Source: Climacteris rufus (taxonomy: Eukaryota > Chordata > Aves > Passeriformes > Climacteridae). From it: a stretch of DNA of 64,000 nucleotides. Made by a program: the position numbers and the translations under genes. Position 1 is the first letter of the stretch, and each line of letters opens with the position of its first letter. Shown one piece after another: positions 1 to 12,645 of this stretch. Below the pieces are notes generated by a model. That model was not told the origin of the DNA. It worked only from the letters and a program-made list of their open reading frames with translations, and did not search any database. The stretch lies in NCBI GenBank assembly GCA_013398175.1, contig VZRZ01002084.1:108794-172793 (forward strand), in the 5' to 3' direction.

Positions 1-9
1 TTAGGAAAA

Positions 10-35
10 TTTTTTTTTTTTTTTTTTTTTTTTTT
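10..35. repeat. poly-T tract
   Basis: An uninterrupted run of 26 T residues near the left edge of the window. It could be the reverse-strand poly-A tail of a retroposed sequence lying further left, but the window starts too close to tell. Confidence 0.9.
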
Positions 36-3000
36 AATTCACAAGAGAGTAACCCCCCTTTCCATTCCTGTAAGTTCTTCTGAAATGCGTAAGTTTGGCA
101 TTGTTGTGAAGACAGAGGAAAAAAACAGAGAACCTCCCCATGTAGTGCTTCCTCTGGCTTGCACTTTCCTTGCTCTTGCTCCACACTGCGGACTAGGCAC
201 AGTGCAAATCAAAGTGTTTGGAGCTAGCTACACGATTTTGGAGGATGACCAGTCATAAATAACCTGACGCAAGATGAAGTTTTCCTTTTGTATACTTAAA
301 AGTGAGCTCTTCAAGCCTTGTGTGTGTAAATACGAGGAAGTCTGCACAAGAAACCGCCTTGATTAAAACCTTTATTTTAACTGTCAGTCTCAAATAGAGG
401 AAGTTCGATTTCACTCCATGTTCTCTGGAAAGGCCATCTCTACTCAGACAGCTTCACATATTGCTCACTGATTAGTTGCTTCTTTGTAGTGGGATATATA
501 TTAAAAGAAAGAAATTATTTTTCTGATCTTTTGTAATTTACACAGATCACAGAGCCATCAGCCATGAAACTAACACAAAATCTAGCAGTAAAATGCCTAC
601 AATTTATTATGCAGTTACTCAGTTTAAAAGTTTAGTTCCTCCTTCTTAAGTAATACAAATTCCTTTAAAAGTAGCTATTTAGCATTAACCTTTAGTCTTT
701 GTCTTCCTTTCTTATTCAGCAGAATTGCTGCTGTTCATTTGGAGCCAATGGTTCCCAATGAGACTCTTAAGTGGGAAGCACCTTGTACACCATGGTGTTT
801 AATCACATTCATTTTCCTAAATGAGGATCTACCAAGGCTTTTATAGTCACAATGCATTTTTTCTTACTGTCATGGCTTTCCCTTTGGTCTCCAAGAGGGA
901 ACAAGAGAGATAAAGTAAACATTTTTTCCCTATTTTTTTTTCAACTTAATATACCTTCTATTATGGTAGCAAAACAGGAGGACAACACACTGTACAAGAG
1001 TAATCTGCCTGAAAGAGATGGCACACACAACTCCCGGAGTTTCTCTGCTAGGCTAATGCCTGATCAACAGGATCAGAATAGAATTCACACATCAGACTGC
1101 TCTTAACACTATCTGTAAATAATAATGCTGCTCCCAGTGCTCCTTGATAGCCGATAGATATCTGGGAAGCACGTATTGTTTCCTAGGTTGTTAAGTGCTT
1201 AACAAGTCTGGAATTCAGAAAAGGAGTCAAAGGAAAAAGATACCTTTGAAATAATTTTGAATAGTGAGATACTTCCCTGCATCCTGAAATGTCTTGCCTC
1301 AGCCTAGATGAGTACAAAGACTAAAACCAGAGGTTCACTAAGCTCTTTCCTGCTGTAAAAATCTGTAAGGGCTTCAGAAAAACAATTGTAGTGTGGAGAA
1401 GGGCACCCACCTCTTCTTCCACAAAGAAGATTTCCCCAACACTCACATGCAGGGCTCTGTCATGAGCTGCTTATTTGAGCATTCCAGTGGATTCCTGGAT
1501 GGGAATGCACAGTGCACTGGCTCAGGAGTGTGCTGACCGACATCCACACGGCTCAGTTCTGCAGTTCAGGACAGCAAAGGCATCCTTGGGATTGTGTGCC
1601 ATTTAGTTAGGGAAAAAAGATGTACACTTCGTTTGTAAACAGTGTAAACAGGTATTCTCTGTCAGTTTTGTGGGGTGAAATGTGTGTCTGATGGCTGTTA
1701 GGTAGGAGAAGCATTTGTGACTGGAACTGGCTTTGTTCTCTTTGATGAAGACAGATAATGTCATTGGCAATTTGTCTGTAAGAAGGGCTATTATAGCAAT
1801 TAGCTTCTAACTTGCATTTCGCATTTTCTACTCATTATCTTTGATAAGTGAAGGGTGCTCAGGATCAGAAGTGCCTCCTGAAACGGAAGGGCTTAACCAT
1901 GACACCTCTGCATGCAGACACAAATTGAAATCACTGATACAGCGTTTGCTTCATATCACCACAGTTCTACTGCCTGCTGAATTGCTCTGCTGCAGTGCCA
2001 GGTCAGGTCCCGTTCCAGTGATCACAACGTGCATGACCTACCTGTGAGCTCAGGCAAGCAGAGTAAATTCGCACTCCTCCTCCACTGCCCTGCTTGCCTT
2101 CCTTTGCATGACAAGAGGAAATGTGTGCCACTGGACTGGAATAAAAGAGAAAGCCGCTTGCAACTTCCTTGACATGAAGAGGATGGCGTGGTATAGGGAA
2201 GCAACTTTCTGGGTTGGTTAGAGGTCTAGGAGTCTTAAAAAAACATCACTCAGCTTGTGCTTAAAACATCTACAAAACTGAAAAATAGTTGTGACCCCCA
2301 AACATGTCCATCACCACTCCAAATCCTTCTCTGATTAAACTGCGTGGAATTCTACTTGGCAATGAAAAAGAACAGCATTTGAGAAAGGTCAGAAGAAACA
2401 TTTTCAAGTTCAGTCTTCTGGAATAGACACCCTTTTAGATTGCTCAGTTATAGCTCGTTGATCACCACAGTGGCTTGGTGATATTCGCAGTGCCTGAGCC
2501 TCCTCACTGGCCTGGGACTGAAGGAGCCGCTCCCCTGTGCTGGTTCGGTGGCCAGGGTTGTGTAGGAGCACGCTGGCCAGCCAGCTCCTCTAGAGCAGCA
2601 CTGCTTCCATTATCTGCCTGTGGCTGAAGAACCTCTGCTTGGAAACATCTGGAGACTAAAGGGCGCTCCTCCTGGTTTTTAAAAAACAACGAAAATAAGA
2701 TACCAAATTCAACCTGTTTGCTCTTCAGACGGCACAAACTCCATTTAAATTGTCCAGCTCTATCCAGCTTGTTGATACTCTGCCTTTGATGTACAAAGTG
2801 TAAATCCCACCTTTCTAGCAGAGGCCTGAGCATTGAGGCTTTTGTATGTCAGAAGCTGTTCTGCAGAAATGGAAATGCACTTGTGCTGCTACAGTTATTA
2901 CTTGGCTGTCACACTAACTGGTTGCAGACAAATCTGTGGAAAATTCACTGTTTTGTATTTGCTCTTTTCAGTGTTAGTGCTGCAGCATTGGAGCCAGAGA

Positions 3001-5785
3001 ATGGAGAATGGAGCAGCTGAACTGCAGAACTACAACCTGAGATAATTCACACAGTGCTTTAGGTCCCCTTACTCATCACTAATAAAATTCCTGCCAGACC
3101 CAATTACTCCCGCCCAAAGCTGAATTAACGTGCCTCTGTCACAGGAAGGTTTTTGCTCTATCTTTATACAAGCTGAGGGGAAATGATTTTACCAAGTAAA
3201 ATAATTACCTGCTTCCAGAACTTCCCTATTGACCATAGCTAGGTACTAAGTACACATTTTAAACAACTAGACCAACATTTTCAAGTACAATAGCTCTGGT
3301 TTTTGAATTAGGTATCTATTGTCATTTGCCCTTTAGGCATTAAATGCCACAGGGTGTGTTTGTCCCTTAAAATAGTTTAAACACCTCTGTGAAAAAAAGG
3401 GAACAGAGGCTGTCACATGCTGTGGGTGCATACTGGATCTCAGTCTTGTGATCTTCCTCCAGGTAGAAAACTGCCTCATTGATGTAGATGGTTTTATGTG
3501 AAGAATATTCTGTAGAAATTTGAGTCCAAATTAAAACACTGGCTTTAATCAGTGAACAGGGATACTGGGTAGCAAAGAAGTAGGACCTTCTTAGGCAAGT
3601 CTCCGTGTTGAACTGTAGGACAGAACTCAAATGGCCAAAAAATCGTGCCACTTCATACACAAGGCTGCTTTGCACATGCAGCTCTATTTGCCCACAGGAG
3701 TCATCCTGACAGCAAGTCCACAGTTGCACATTTCTTGGCAGGAAAGCTTAATTTATACAAGGGAACAGCATGGAAAGGCAATCTTATTCCTTGCAACATA
3801 CTTGAACTGACAAGTCCTGATGCACATAATTCTCCTCACCTGCACAGAGCAAAGACCAAATGGAAATTATGTCTTACCCCTTCTTACCCCTTTTCGTCTT
3901 CTTTGTTGGTAATAAACAGAAGGAACTTGTCTTTTGAAATGACCCAATTTACTCATATTAAAGAGTAATTGAAGTCACTGTTTAGGCCTTGGTTACCTTT
4001 TGCTAGAAGCTATAGATGACTTTGTGGGACATTTCTGAGAGCAAGAAGAGAGGCTGTGTAGTGTTTGTAGTCACCGAGGTGTGGTTAGCATGGAGCGTAC
4101 AAAGAAACGTGTTTAAAGTAATCTTGTAGCTCTGTTTTGTCACTATCATCTAAGTCCTTCAATATGAAATCAAAGATGAAAAATGTATCTCTTCCCCTTA
4201 TAATACCTGTCTCATTAAGATATTTTCTCCTGTTCAGTGCAGGTAAGATTTAACCTTGAGATATTTTCTGTAAGAAGACACACAGAAGTTTTGGACTGGG
4301 GAAAAGGAAATTTTGCTGTAAGGCAAACAGGGATGTGTAATAACCATTAAACCTTCCTGAAGTTCATATCCTAATTTTACTATTCCAGTTAATTTTTCTG
4401 GAGAGATTGGGAGACCAGAAAAGATCACTGTCTTTCTGATCTCATGCCTTGCATAGCACACAGAAAAATTGTTCCCCAGAACTAAGTGCATGGTTATGGG
4501 TGAACAAGAAAGTTTGTTTCTGAGTTCAGAGCACAGTCTGGCAAAGCTGCAATATTCTGGCACAAATCACAGTGCTTCTTTTGGAGTGAGACTTGTGGTT
4601 AACTTCTTCTCTGAAAATGATTGTATATCAAGGCTTAAAATGCATAATGGTGGTGCTCTTTAAAAATCCTTGACATTCGCTCGTATGGAAAGTAAGTGGA
4701 ATAAATGCATTATACCAGCAATAGCACTGGAATAAGGCAAACTGGGACATCCAGACTTGTACACTGTAAGGTTAAATATGTAATATGAGAAAATTATTGT
4801 ACATATGTTTGTTGCTGCACAATCCAAGGAATTCTGACAAATGGAACATAGTCAGTCCAGCAAGAAATACCAAGGCAAGCCAAGAATGTGTCAGGCGTCA
4901 ATGACATCAGCCTACAACCCTTGCCAGCTTCCCCCCGTCAGGTCCACAGCTCCAGAGGGTCACCACTCCTTTCCCCTTAAATCACTGCACAAAGGACCAC
5001 TTCTAAAAGTGGGTGGTTGGTTTTTTTTCCATTTTACAAGAATGTATTCTGACTACCTGACATCTGATGTTGAATACGCAATGAATTTGTTTATGTGAAT
5101 TAAATATTCAGCCTTTTAGAGGGATTCTCTTTTTCTTGCCCTACTGTGGCACTCTCTTCGATTTTGCTTGTTTTCCTCAGAGCTTGTTAAAACTGCGAGG
5201 GCTCCCGTTTGGATGACTAGGTTATCCCCACCATGGTGTGGTTTGTTACCTCATATTTTTGCCTTCTTTCTGTCTCACAGCTGTTTCCCCAGGCTGCTTT
5301 TGAGACTGTGTATAATGTCTAAATTCCTTAGTAAAGAATCTGTCATCGTGGGAGTCAAATGGATGAGGAAGCTGGAGGCTAACAAATGATTTTTGCTTGC
5401 TTGGCTTGTTATAATTTCACAAATAGTAGAAAATGTTCTTCTTTCAATGACTGATTTACTTTCAGTAAAGTCTAAAAATGTTAGAAAATACTGTGTGGGA
5501 AGTGGAATTGAATCTTCCCAAAGGAGACACTGGCCTTCAGTTTTCAGATATTACTTCAAATGTACCTAAAAATCATCAGTGGTTAAACAGAGCTGCTTCC
5601 AATAATGTTTTGATGCCTTACAAAGGTCAACCTAAAGGTTAGTTTAACTATTTTAAGTTGCATAACCTTCAAAAGACAGTGACAGCTGAAATAACTCAGT
5701 ACTTTTACATAGCAATCGATATAGTGTCTGGAAAAGCATGAGAAGGGATATATAATTTTCAGAACTCTCTGTAAAATCCAGGTGA
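36..5785. other. unannotated single-copy sequence
   Basis: No gene or recognisable mobile element was seen. Open frames here are at most 120 codons, overlap on both strands and have no recognisable domain. Composition is moderately AT-rich with scattered richer patches, for example around 2500-2640. It is consistent with intergenic or intronic DNA. Confidence 0.6.
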
Positions 5786-5800
5786 TTTTTTTTTTTTTTT
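5786..5800. repeat. poly-T tract
   Basis: A run of 15 T residues. No flanking duplication or retroposon body was recognised next to it. Confidence 0.85.
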
Positions 5801-7370
5801 ACCAAGAGAGATGTATTTTTACTTCAGGGTAGGTAATGGGCTTTTCTATTGTTTTGGGAAAAACTCAATAAAGACAAAATACTTCAATTTTGCCATGAGG
5901 CAAACTCAGAAAAATCAATTCTGTTGTCCTCATTGACAGTTACTGAATTATCTGTGAGTACAGCTAGAGCTTCCTTCTGGTTTTACATTGGAATAGCTCA
6001 CAGAAATTAGTATTAATGCTTATTGGCATTCATTTAGGTGGGAATTGTGAAAACTAAATTATTTCATTTATTTTTGTACTCAGTGGGATCTAAAATCACA
6101 GACACTCTGTTAGAAGGTTTTTTTTCATTTTTCGTAACTACCAAGAAGCATCTTGTCATATAAACACTCTCATAATTTTGAGGTAAACATGTTCAAGCCT
6201 GAATGCTTGACAAAGGTGAGAATTTCAATTCTGTGCTTAAAAAAAGAAGGCGGGGGGGAAGCAGCCTCAAATGTATTGTTGAGAGAAAGATGATCTTACA
6301 GCTGTGGTGCTGGATTTGGAAACCTTGTGGACCCTCCTATTTCTTTCGTAGTGTCCTCAGAGATCTTTCACCTGTTCAGTTTGCCCTGCATTAACCCTGA
6401 CTATTAGCTTAGTCTGCAGATAGCTCCATTCTGACTCAATCATTTTCTCACAGCTCTATCCCTTAAAGTCTCTGCCTTTTAAGAATGAGACTATCATATT
6501 TGTTTGCATCTGACCTTACAGTAGCAGATGCCATGAACACAGACAAGATTTTTTGTAGGAATTACCTGTGAACATTTGAGTGCAAAATTTAGTTTTGATC
6601 AACAGCCTAGAAAAATAATACCAGAAAAACATTAAGAATAGAACATTTAAAAGTATGGAAAATAATTAATTAATAAAAATGACAGCTAGTGCAAATATAA
6701 ACTTCTGAGGGCATTGAAATTGAATGTAATATGGCCCATATCTTAGTCTTCCCATGTCTTCCCAAAATAGCTTTGAACACATGTTCAAAAAGTCACATTA
6801 AAATATATCGGCACATTTCAAAGAAAGAATATTCCATAATTATTTTTTGCAATCCTAGCATTTGTTTGAATTCCAAACTTAAAACTTGAATAAATTTAAA
6901 TAATTAATCAATTAACTGATACATAAACCAAATTTTCTTTCTCTTGAGATTGAGTAGCTTTACAATTTATTTTAAACTATTGAGCTTATTTGTAACAAAA
7001 AAAAATTCTTCTTTTTAAAGAGATTTAAGTATTTCCTGAATCAGCATGAATTTTTTTACTAACTTCATTTGATTTGAATCAGTATTTGGGGGACTTATTT
7101 TTCTAAATATATTTTCAAATTTTATCCATCTTTAGTTTGGATATACGAATCTTTGTTATCATATATATCAGCCTAACCAGTTCATTATTCATGGAAGTTT
7201 GTCATTATTAAAAATTAATTTAGTATTGATTCATCCATATTTTTTCAAATGTATGTTTAAATTATGTACTACTTTCTTTAGTCATTGACTGGAACAATTA
7301 ATGGCACGCATGAGGTTTTTCCTTCATAAATATAATTAAAAATTCTTCTCTTTAAATGGAAATAGAGCTC
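5801..7370. other. AT-rich non-coding block
   Basis: Strongly AT-rich from about 6570 to 7340, with many TAATTA/TTAATTAA-type homeodomain core motifs, such as those around 6665 and 6905. No gene or repeat family was recognised. Such blocks may be ordinary AT-rich intergenic DNA or conserved regulatory DNA, and only an alignment would separate the two. Confidence 0.5.
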
Positions 7371-7593
7371 CATGGAGCTTGTTCTGTGGTGACACAATTA
7401 CAGTGGTTTTCCTGTTACAGCTCCTCGGGAATGTATATCCATTAAAGACTCATTAGATAAAAGCAAACAAGCAACTCCTCAGTGGGAACAAGAACCCACT
7501 CACCAAACCGTGGGAGCACTCTGGGCTCAGGCTGAATGCAGACACCTTCTTACACACTCTCCCTGACTCCTGATCTCTCCGTCCTTCCTGCAG

Positions 7594-7638
7594 CTGATGT
7601 GGCTCCAGTGCACTGGCATCAGCACCACTGAGAGCCAG
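7594..7638 (+). other. exon-like segment (weak)
   Basis: A 45-base segment preceded by a strong pyrimidine-rich acceptor (TCTCCGTCCTTCCTGCAG, ending at 7593) and followed by CAG|GTAAAC, a moderate donor. One frame is open for all 15 codons and begins Leu-Met-Trp-Leu; the other two hit stops. No protein family was recognised. Isolated acceptor-donor pairs occur by chance in 64 kb, so this is only a candidate. Confidence 0.15.
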
Positions 7639-8432
7639 GTAAACCCGGGGACAGACCAGATTTCGCTGTCTTCAGCTAGTTCTGCATTAATAAATTAAAT
7701 GGATGAAAATCTTCCTGGACGCTGAAGTCAGCTGGCCCACAGAATAGCCCACATCTGTGGTAGGAGTTTTTTTTCACCTTACAGCTGGGAGACCACATGC
7801 ATGCTGCCTATTGGGAAAGGTCTCTGGAACCCTCCCAGCTCCCAAACCATGCTCAGGAATTTCTTGACAGAAAGTTGGTTGATGTGGGCATATCTAAAAC
7901 CGTGGGCCATCCTCGGAGTTTATCAGTCTAGATGAACCTATCCCAGTGACCAGAAATGTTCCCATGCACTGTTTCATTTACCAATGGAAACCCTGGAGGT
8001 GAGCGTGACAGCTTGCAAGTGCCAAGGTGCTGAGGTGCCCTGCAGAGTCAAGATGACTTTTGGATAGATGTGGTTGCAAAAATGCCTGCCATGGGTGACT
8101 TCCAGCTAAAGATGGGCTTTGGGAGATTTTTTTACAGATTTCTTTCTTGGATGCAAGTACCTAAATGCTGGGTGTCCTTGGCCTACCACTGCTCTTCCCA
8201 AAAAGTTTCACAGTGATAGCAGTGCCAGGCACTTCAGAGTACCAGAAAAGGATTAAACTTAAGAGACAGGGCCATGGCTTATTGGTAATACTGGCTTTAG
8301 GCACTACTGTGGGGTTTGTGTGAGCGAAAGCACTTGGCCAAACACAGCATAGATGGTTTCACAGAGAAGAACACCCTGCAGGAACACTACTCAATGGCTA
8401 CTGACCTAACCCAAATTTTTTCCATTTTTGTA
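7639..8432. other. unannotated sequence
   Basis: Mixed-composition sequence with no recognised gene or repeat. It lies between two weak exon-like segments, but their reading phases do not match in the simplest splice. Confidence 0.5.
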
Positions 8433-8433
8433 G

Positions 8434-8519
8434 ATCCTTTCTTTTACCTTCTGAGAGGAAGCTACATCCCTTATCCGAATGGGAGGCTAGTGCATGTCTA
8501 TGAACCTCCCATGATGTAA
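8434..8519 (+). other. possible terminal exon (very weak)
   Basis: A T-rich acceptor-like stretch ends in TTTTTGTAG at 8433. It is followed by an open frame of about 28 codons ending in TAA at 8517-8519. The peptide ends in the residues EPPMM and matches nothing I recognise. There is no nearby poly-A signal that I would defend, so a chance arrangement is quite possible. Confidence 0.1.
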
Positions 8520-11500
8520 CAAAGCACTCTCATATGCTAATTTTCCTGGTCAGAATGTGAATCAAGCCTTTATAACATCTGATGAATCCAGCTGGAGAAA
8601 TTATAAATCATGGAGCTGCTGTTAGCAAAACACTGTTTACTTACATTTTTCTAGTATTCTGCTGGGGTGGTGGTGCAGGCTTCAGAAACTTGACTACTTT
8701 AGTGAACTGATAAAATTCAGAAATTAATCTTGGAAGGTGCAACTCACAAAAAAGAAAACAGTACAACTCCTACAGCTGTTTCCTTGTGACTGAAAGCCTG
8801 TTGTACTCCACAGACAGCTTATTAGTTGACTGACCTGCAGGTCTTTAGCTTACCATCGTCAGCTTTCTTTTTGTTTCTACATTTCCTCTAGTTTCTATAT
8901 AAATAGCTGAAATTTTGAGGTAGCAAATGTCATGTTTTATTTTCAGATAAAATCAGATACAGAAAGAAGGAAATGGTTAAAAGCTTTCTCTGTGAAGTTA
9001 GATGGAGTACATATGCAATGTTTATTTATACAAAGAACAACGTGAGAGGAAAAAGAAAACAATTTATGCAAAAAATTTCTTTGCTAAATCTCTTTGTATG
9101 TTTCTAAATATTTGTTCCCATTTCTCACTCCCTTTGCCTTCCCAAAATGGAATGGCTTTTTATAATTGTTTTGAAAACAAGATGGCAAAAGGTAAAGCAT
9201 TTTAACCTTTATTCTGCATCAGTTTACAATGCAGGGTGTCTGACCACGGCTGTTCTCTGGGTTCTTATAGTAGATGGCACAAAAATGTCAACAGAAATAG
9301 GTACTGCTACTGCAGTTCAGTTTTGAATATCATCTTTTTGTATCCCATTTTGTTCCTATAGGCTGAAGTACTGTGGCTTTTCTCAACAGGAGTAGTTTTG
9401 TCCGCTGATTTTATGGGCAAGATTTACAATGAAGCAGTTACTATGGGCGATTTCCAGAGTTTGTGAGTGTTCATAATGTGACAGTCCCAGCTGCCACACA
9501 GCTCTGGATCCTGTCTCTAGTTTTAAGACAATCTGAGACCCTAGGAATGAACAACACTGACTTCACTCCTATTAAAAATCCAAAACATTTCTCCCCTCAT
9601 GACATAGTCTTCAAAGTAAACTTGATGCTGGCTATGAAATTCTCTCACGCATTGAGATACCAACTTTTTGTATCCCATGGACATGACAGGTTTCTGACTG
9701 ATGTTTGGTTTAGACATATACACAAAGTGCCTGAGGCGCCTACTGAGCCTAAACAAAGAAGCCTGGGAAAGGTCTTACTATATCTATTGTCTTACAGTGA
9801 CATCGGCCTTTCCATCACAAAGGCCTTCAAGACCTAAAGTAATCAATAATGATGAATGTGGTTTTCCCCTGTGTGCATCTGAGACAGATGGGGAGTCACT
9901 GTGGACAACAATAGCCTGCAGGCAAGGGCCTTGACATGGTTGTTTAAAAACATTCCAAAAACAGTACATTAAAAAAGGTACAAAGTTTTGTGGATATTTT
10001 ATTTTACATATTTGCCTGCTTAATGGCAGATTCCTTCAGTGAGCAGTAACTGCAGTGCCTGCTTGTATGAGGATGAGTGAGTTCACTAAGCAGCACCCAT
10101 CTCTCAGAGAAATGTCAGACAGCTTTTCCACATGATTTTCTCTCTCTGCATCTCCCTTCCTTTCCAAACTGCCATTTCCCAAGCTTTCTTTGCACTTTCC
10201 TCCATCCCTCTCTTCTCTTGTTTAGGCTGTCTGGTTCACAACCTGCCCATGTACAGAGGTAGCCGAAAATACATACCTCAGTTAGATAACCTTGGGAAGA
10301 GACTGGTTATAGGCTGTGCTGCATTTTAAACCTCCTTATATGTAGTTGTGTTCACTTAGGGTGATATGGAGGAAGCAGTTCCACAGTGGCACATCCTCAG
10401 AGTGACTGCAGGTACCTGCAGGGAGTGACTGTGATCAGCATGGACCTAAGAAAGCAGTCTGGCCAAGGGGCCTGGAGGTTGGTTCCATGTGAGCAGATGC
10501 TGTGTGTACCTTATCCCATCCCATCCCCGCCTGCTCACATTTGTTCCACCCACAGCACATTTCCCCTTCAGCAGAGGCATATCCCAGTCTTCTGACAAGT
10601 GCAAATAAAAGGGAAATTGAAGCAGACTGCAAATAATCTGAACTTCATTATTTTTCCAGTATTAGTTTTGTTTTTCAGTTGCCTTAGTGTTCTTTTGTGA
10701 TTCCATAGAGGTAGAGATGGGTATTTGTGAGGGATGTTGATGAGGCCTTAGCAAAACCTGTAAAAGCATTATTAGTAGCACTCACTTAAGAAAATGATTT
10801 TAGGAAATCTAGGAGCAAACAGGAACCTCTGAAATTGGATTTGGCCCCCAGTTCCAATGGGATGAGAAGCTTTCCTGATTAATTGTTAAGAACCTAAAGC
10901 CCAATGTAAGCACATTAGCAGGGTTTTTTTTTTTTATTACAACATATTTGTAATCAATCAGAACCTGTCCTATTTTACATAGAGTTCAACAGATTGTGCA
11001 GTAGTAGGTATAAACTGGGAAATATTACATGGAAGACACAAGATACCTTAGACTTCTAATTAGAATTTTGATCTTAAGGCATGGTTAACTTTGTTTCTGA
11101 GCATATGATCCCCTCCCCATCCGAAGGCAATCTGGGCTGTGTGAACTGCTACACTGGTCACCTAAAAGGATATGTAGCAATGCTGTCATGCTTTGCTTTT
11201 CTGGTCAAAGACACTTGCTGTCAGTTATCTGCAACACCTTGGACAAATTATTGACCATTGTTACTGGCTCTGTGCATTGGAAGGGAAAAAAACCCATTGG
11301 TGACAAAGTTTGTGACATCCAGTGAATGCTTCTTAACTCCCAGATTCTAATTTATGTGGCCACCATCCATGAGTGTGTTTCCAACCTTTTCCTTCCCTTC
11401 TTTTCACAGTCTTACAGCTCCCTCGTGGTCTGTTCACTTCAAGACCCATTTCTCCCACAGCAGTGGAAGGGAAAGAAGAGGGCTGGCATTTTTAATAATT

Positions 11501-12569
11501 TATTCCAGTCTTCCCACATGGGGTAGGCAGGGAAATTGAAGGCTTCTGTAATTAGTGGGGCTGCACTGTTGCAAATGAAGGCACCGTTTAGCTCAGGATC
11601 ATGCTAATTCCTCCCTGTGGACAGCTTTTGGAAGAAAATAAAAAAGCATGCTCAAAGACAGATTGCTTCCTTTACATTAATAACAAAAGTGTTTATTCTA
11701 GTAAAAAATTGGAAAGGAGCAATTAGAGACTTCAGGGAACAAGCGAAGCGAAAATGTGTTTTTGTTTATCCTGGATTACAGATAACTTACTAAATTGCTG
11801 TATTTTGCTTCTTGTGGTCACCAGTGGCACGGTGACCCAGTTGTGGTAATGCTCCTCTGCCGTGCTCTGAAAAATCTGATAACCCCTGCGGCTGCCCCGG
11901 GGTGTTGCTCGCTCCTGCTCATCCCAGCCTCAGAAACAGCCTGTGTGCACTGGGGAGGGGACTTGCATGGAGAGTCCCCTGCTGCTTGCAGCCGCTGGCT
12001 ACAAAGGATAGCAAGCATGTCTTGTCTTGCTGTGTGAAGGGAAATGGATGGCAAGAGGAAAGTGACCCTAAAAGTCATCCCTGTGGCTCATTTGTAGTAA
12101 TTCTATATTTACAATGTGCCTAAAAAGCCTTCATCCAAATCTGTTTGGCAATCTAGTTAGCAGTTCTAGCCCAAAAAACTTTATTTATGTATCTAATCTC
12201 TACTGATCAGAAAAGATGAAGTAGGAAAGAACAAGATGGACAGGTTAAAATCAGTCAATGCAAAGTTTAGTTTCATAATAGCTCCTCCTTTATTATTTTA
12301 TGGTTTCTCCTAAAGCCATGCCTAGACCCCATGCACAGATGCATGTTTGGATTCTCCCCCTCCACCCTTCATACACCAGGTTAAGCATTTACCCTGAGCC
12401 CTTGCATCTGAGAGGGATGCCTGGCCACTGGAGGGGGTGTCAAGTGATTCCACAGCTTTCAGCAACCTCAAAATCTCCTCCTCGAGGGCTGGTTTGCCTG
12501 TGAGCGTTCTGTACTTTTGCCATTTGTGTGTGTGTGTACTCTCAGGCACATATTGTGACTCTTGGGGAT
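8520..12569. other. unannotated single-copy sequence
   Basis: No gene was recognised. The longest open frame (9463-9837, 124 codons, plus strand) overlaps a minus-strand frame and shows no domain. GC-richer islets lie at about 10440-10600 and 11880-12000. No mobile element was recognised. Confidence 0.6.
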
Positions 12570-12645
12570 GGTCCTGTGCAGGAGCTGGACTTGGTGGTCC
12601 TTCCAAGTCCCTTCCAACTCAGCGTGTTCTGTGAGTCTGTGATCT
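12570..12645 (+). mobile_element. CR1 LINE 3'-end fragment
   Basis: About 75 bases resemble the last part of the avian CR1 3' untranslated region. The ordered landmarks are a GGAGCTGGACTTGGTGGTCC block, then CCCTTCCAACTCAG, then a TTCTGTGAGTCTGTGATCT run that is a worn form of the terminal octamer repeat. The orientation is plus. Only the extreme 3' end is present, as is common for these 5'-truncated retrotransposons. Confidence 0.75.

Noticed and set aside
7376..7389. 14-bp palindrome AGCTCCATGGAGCT
   Set aside because: Several 14-bp palindromes are expected by chance in 64 kb, and there is no supporting context.
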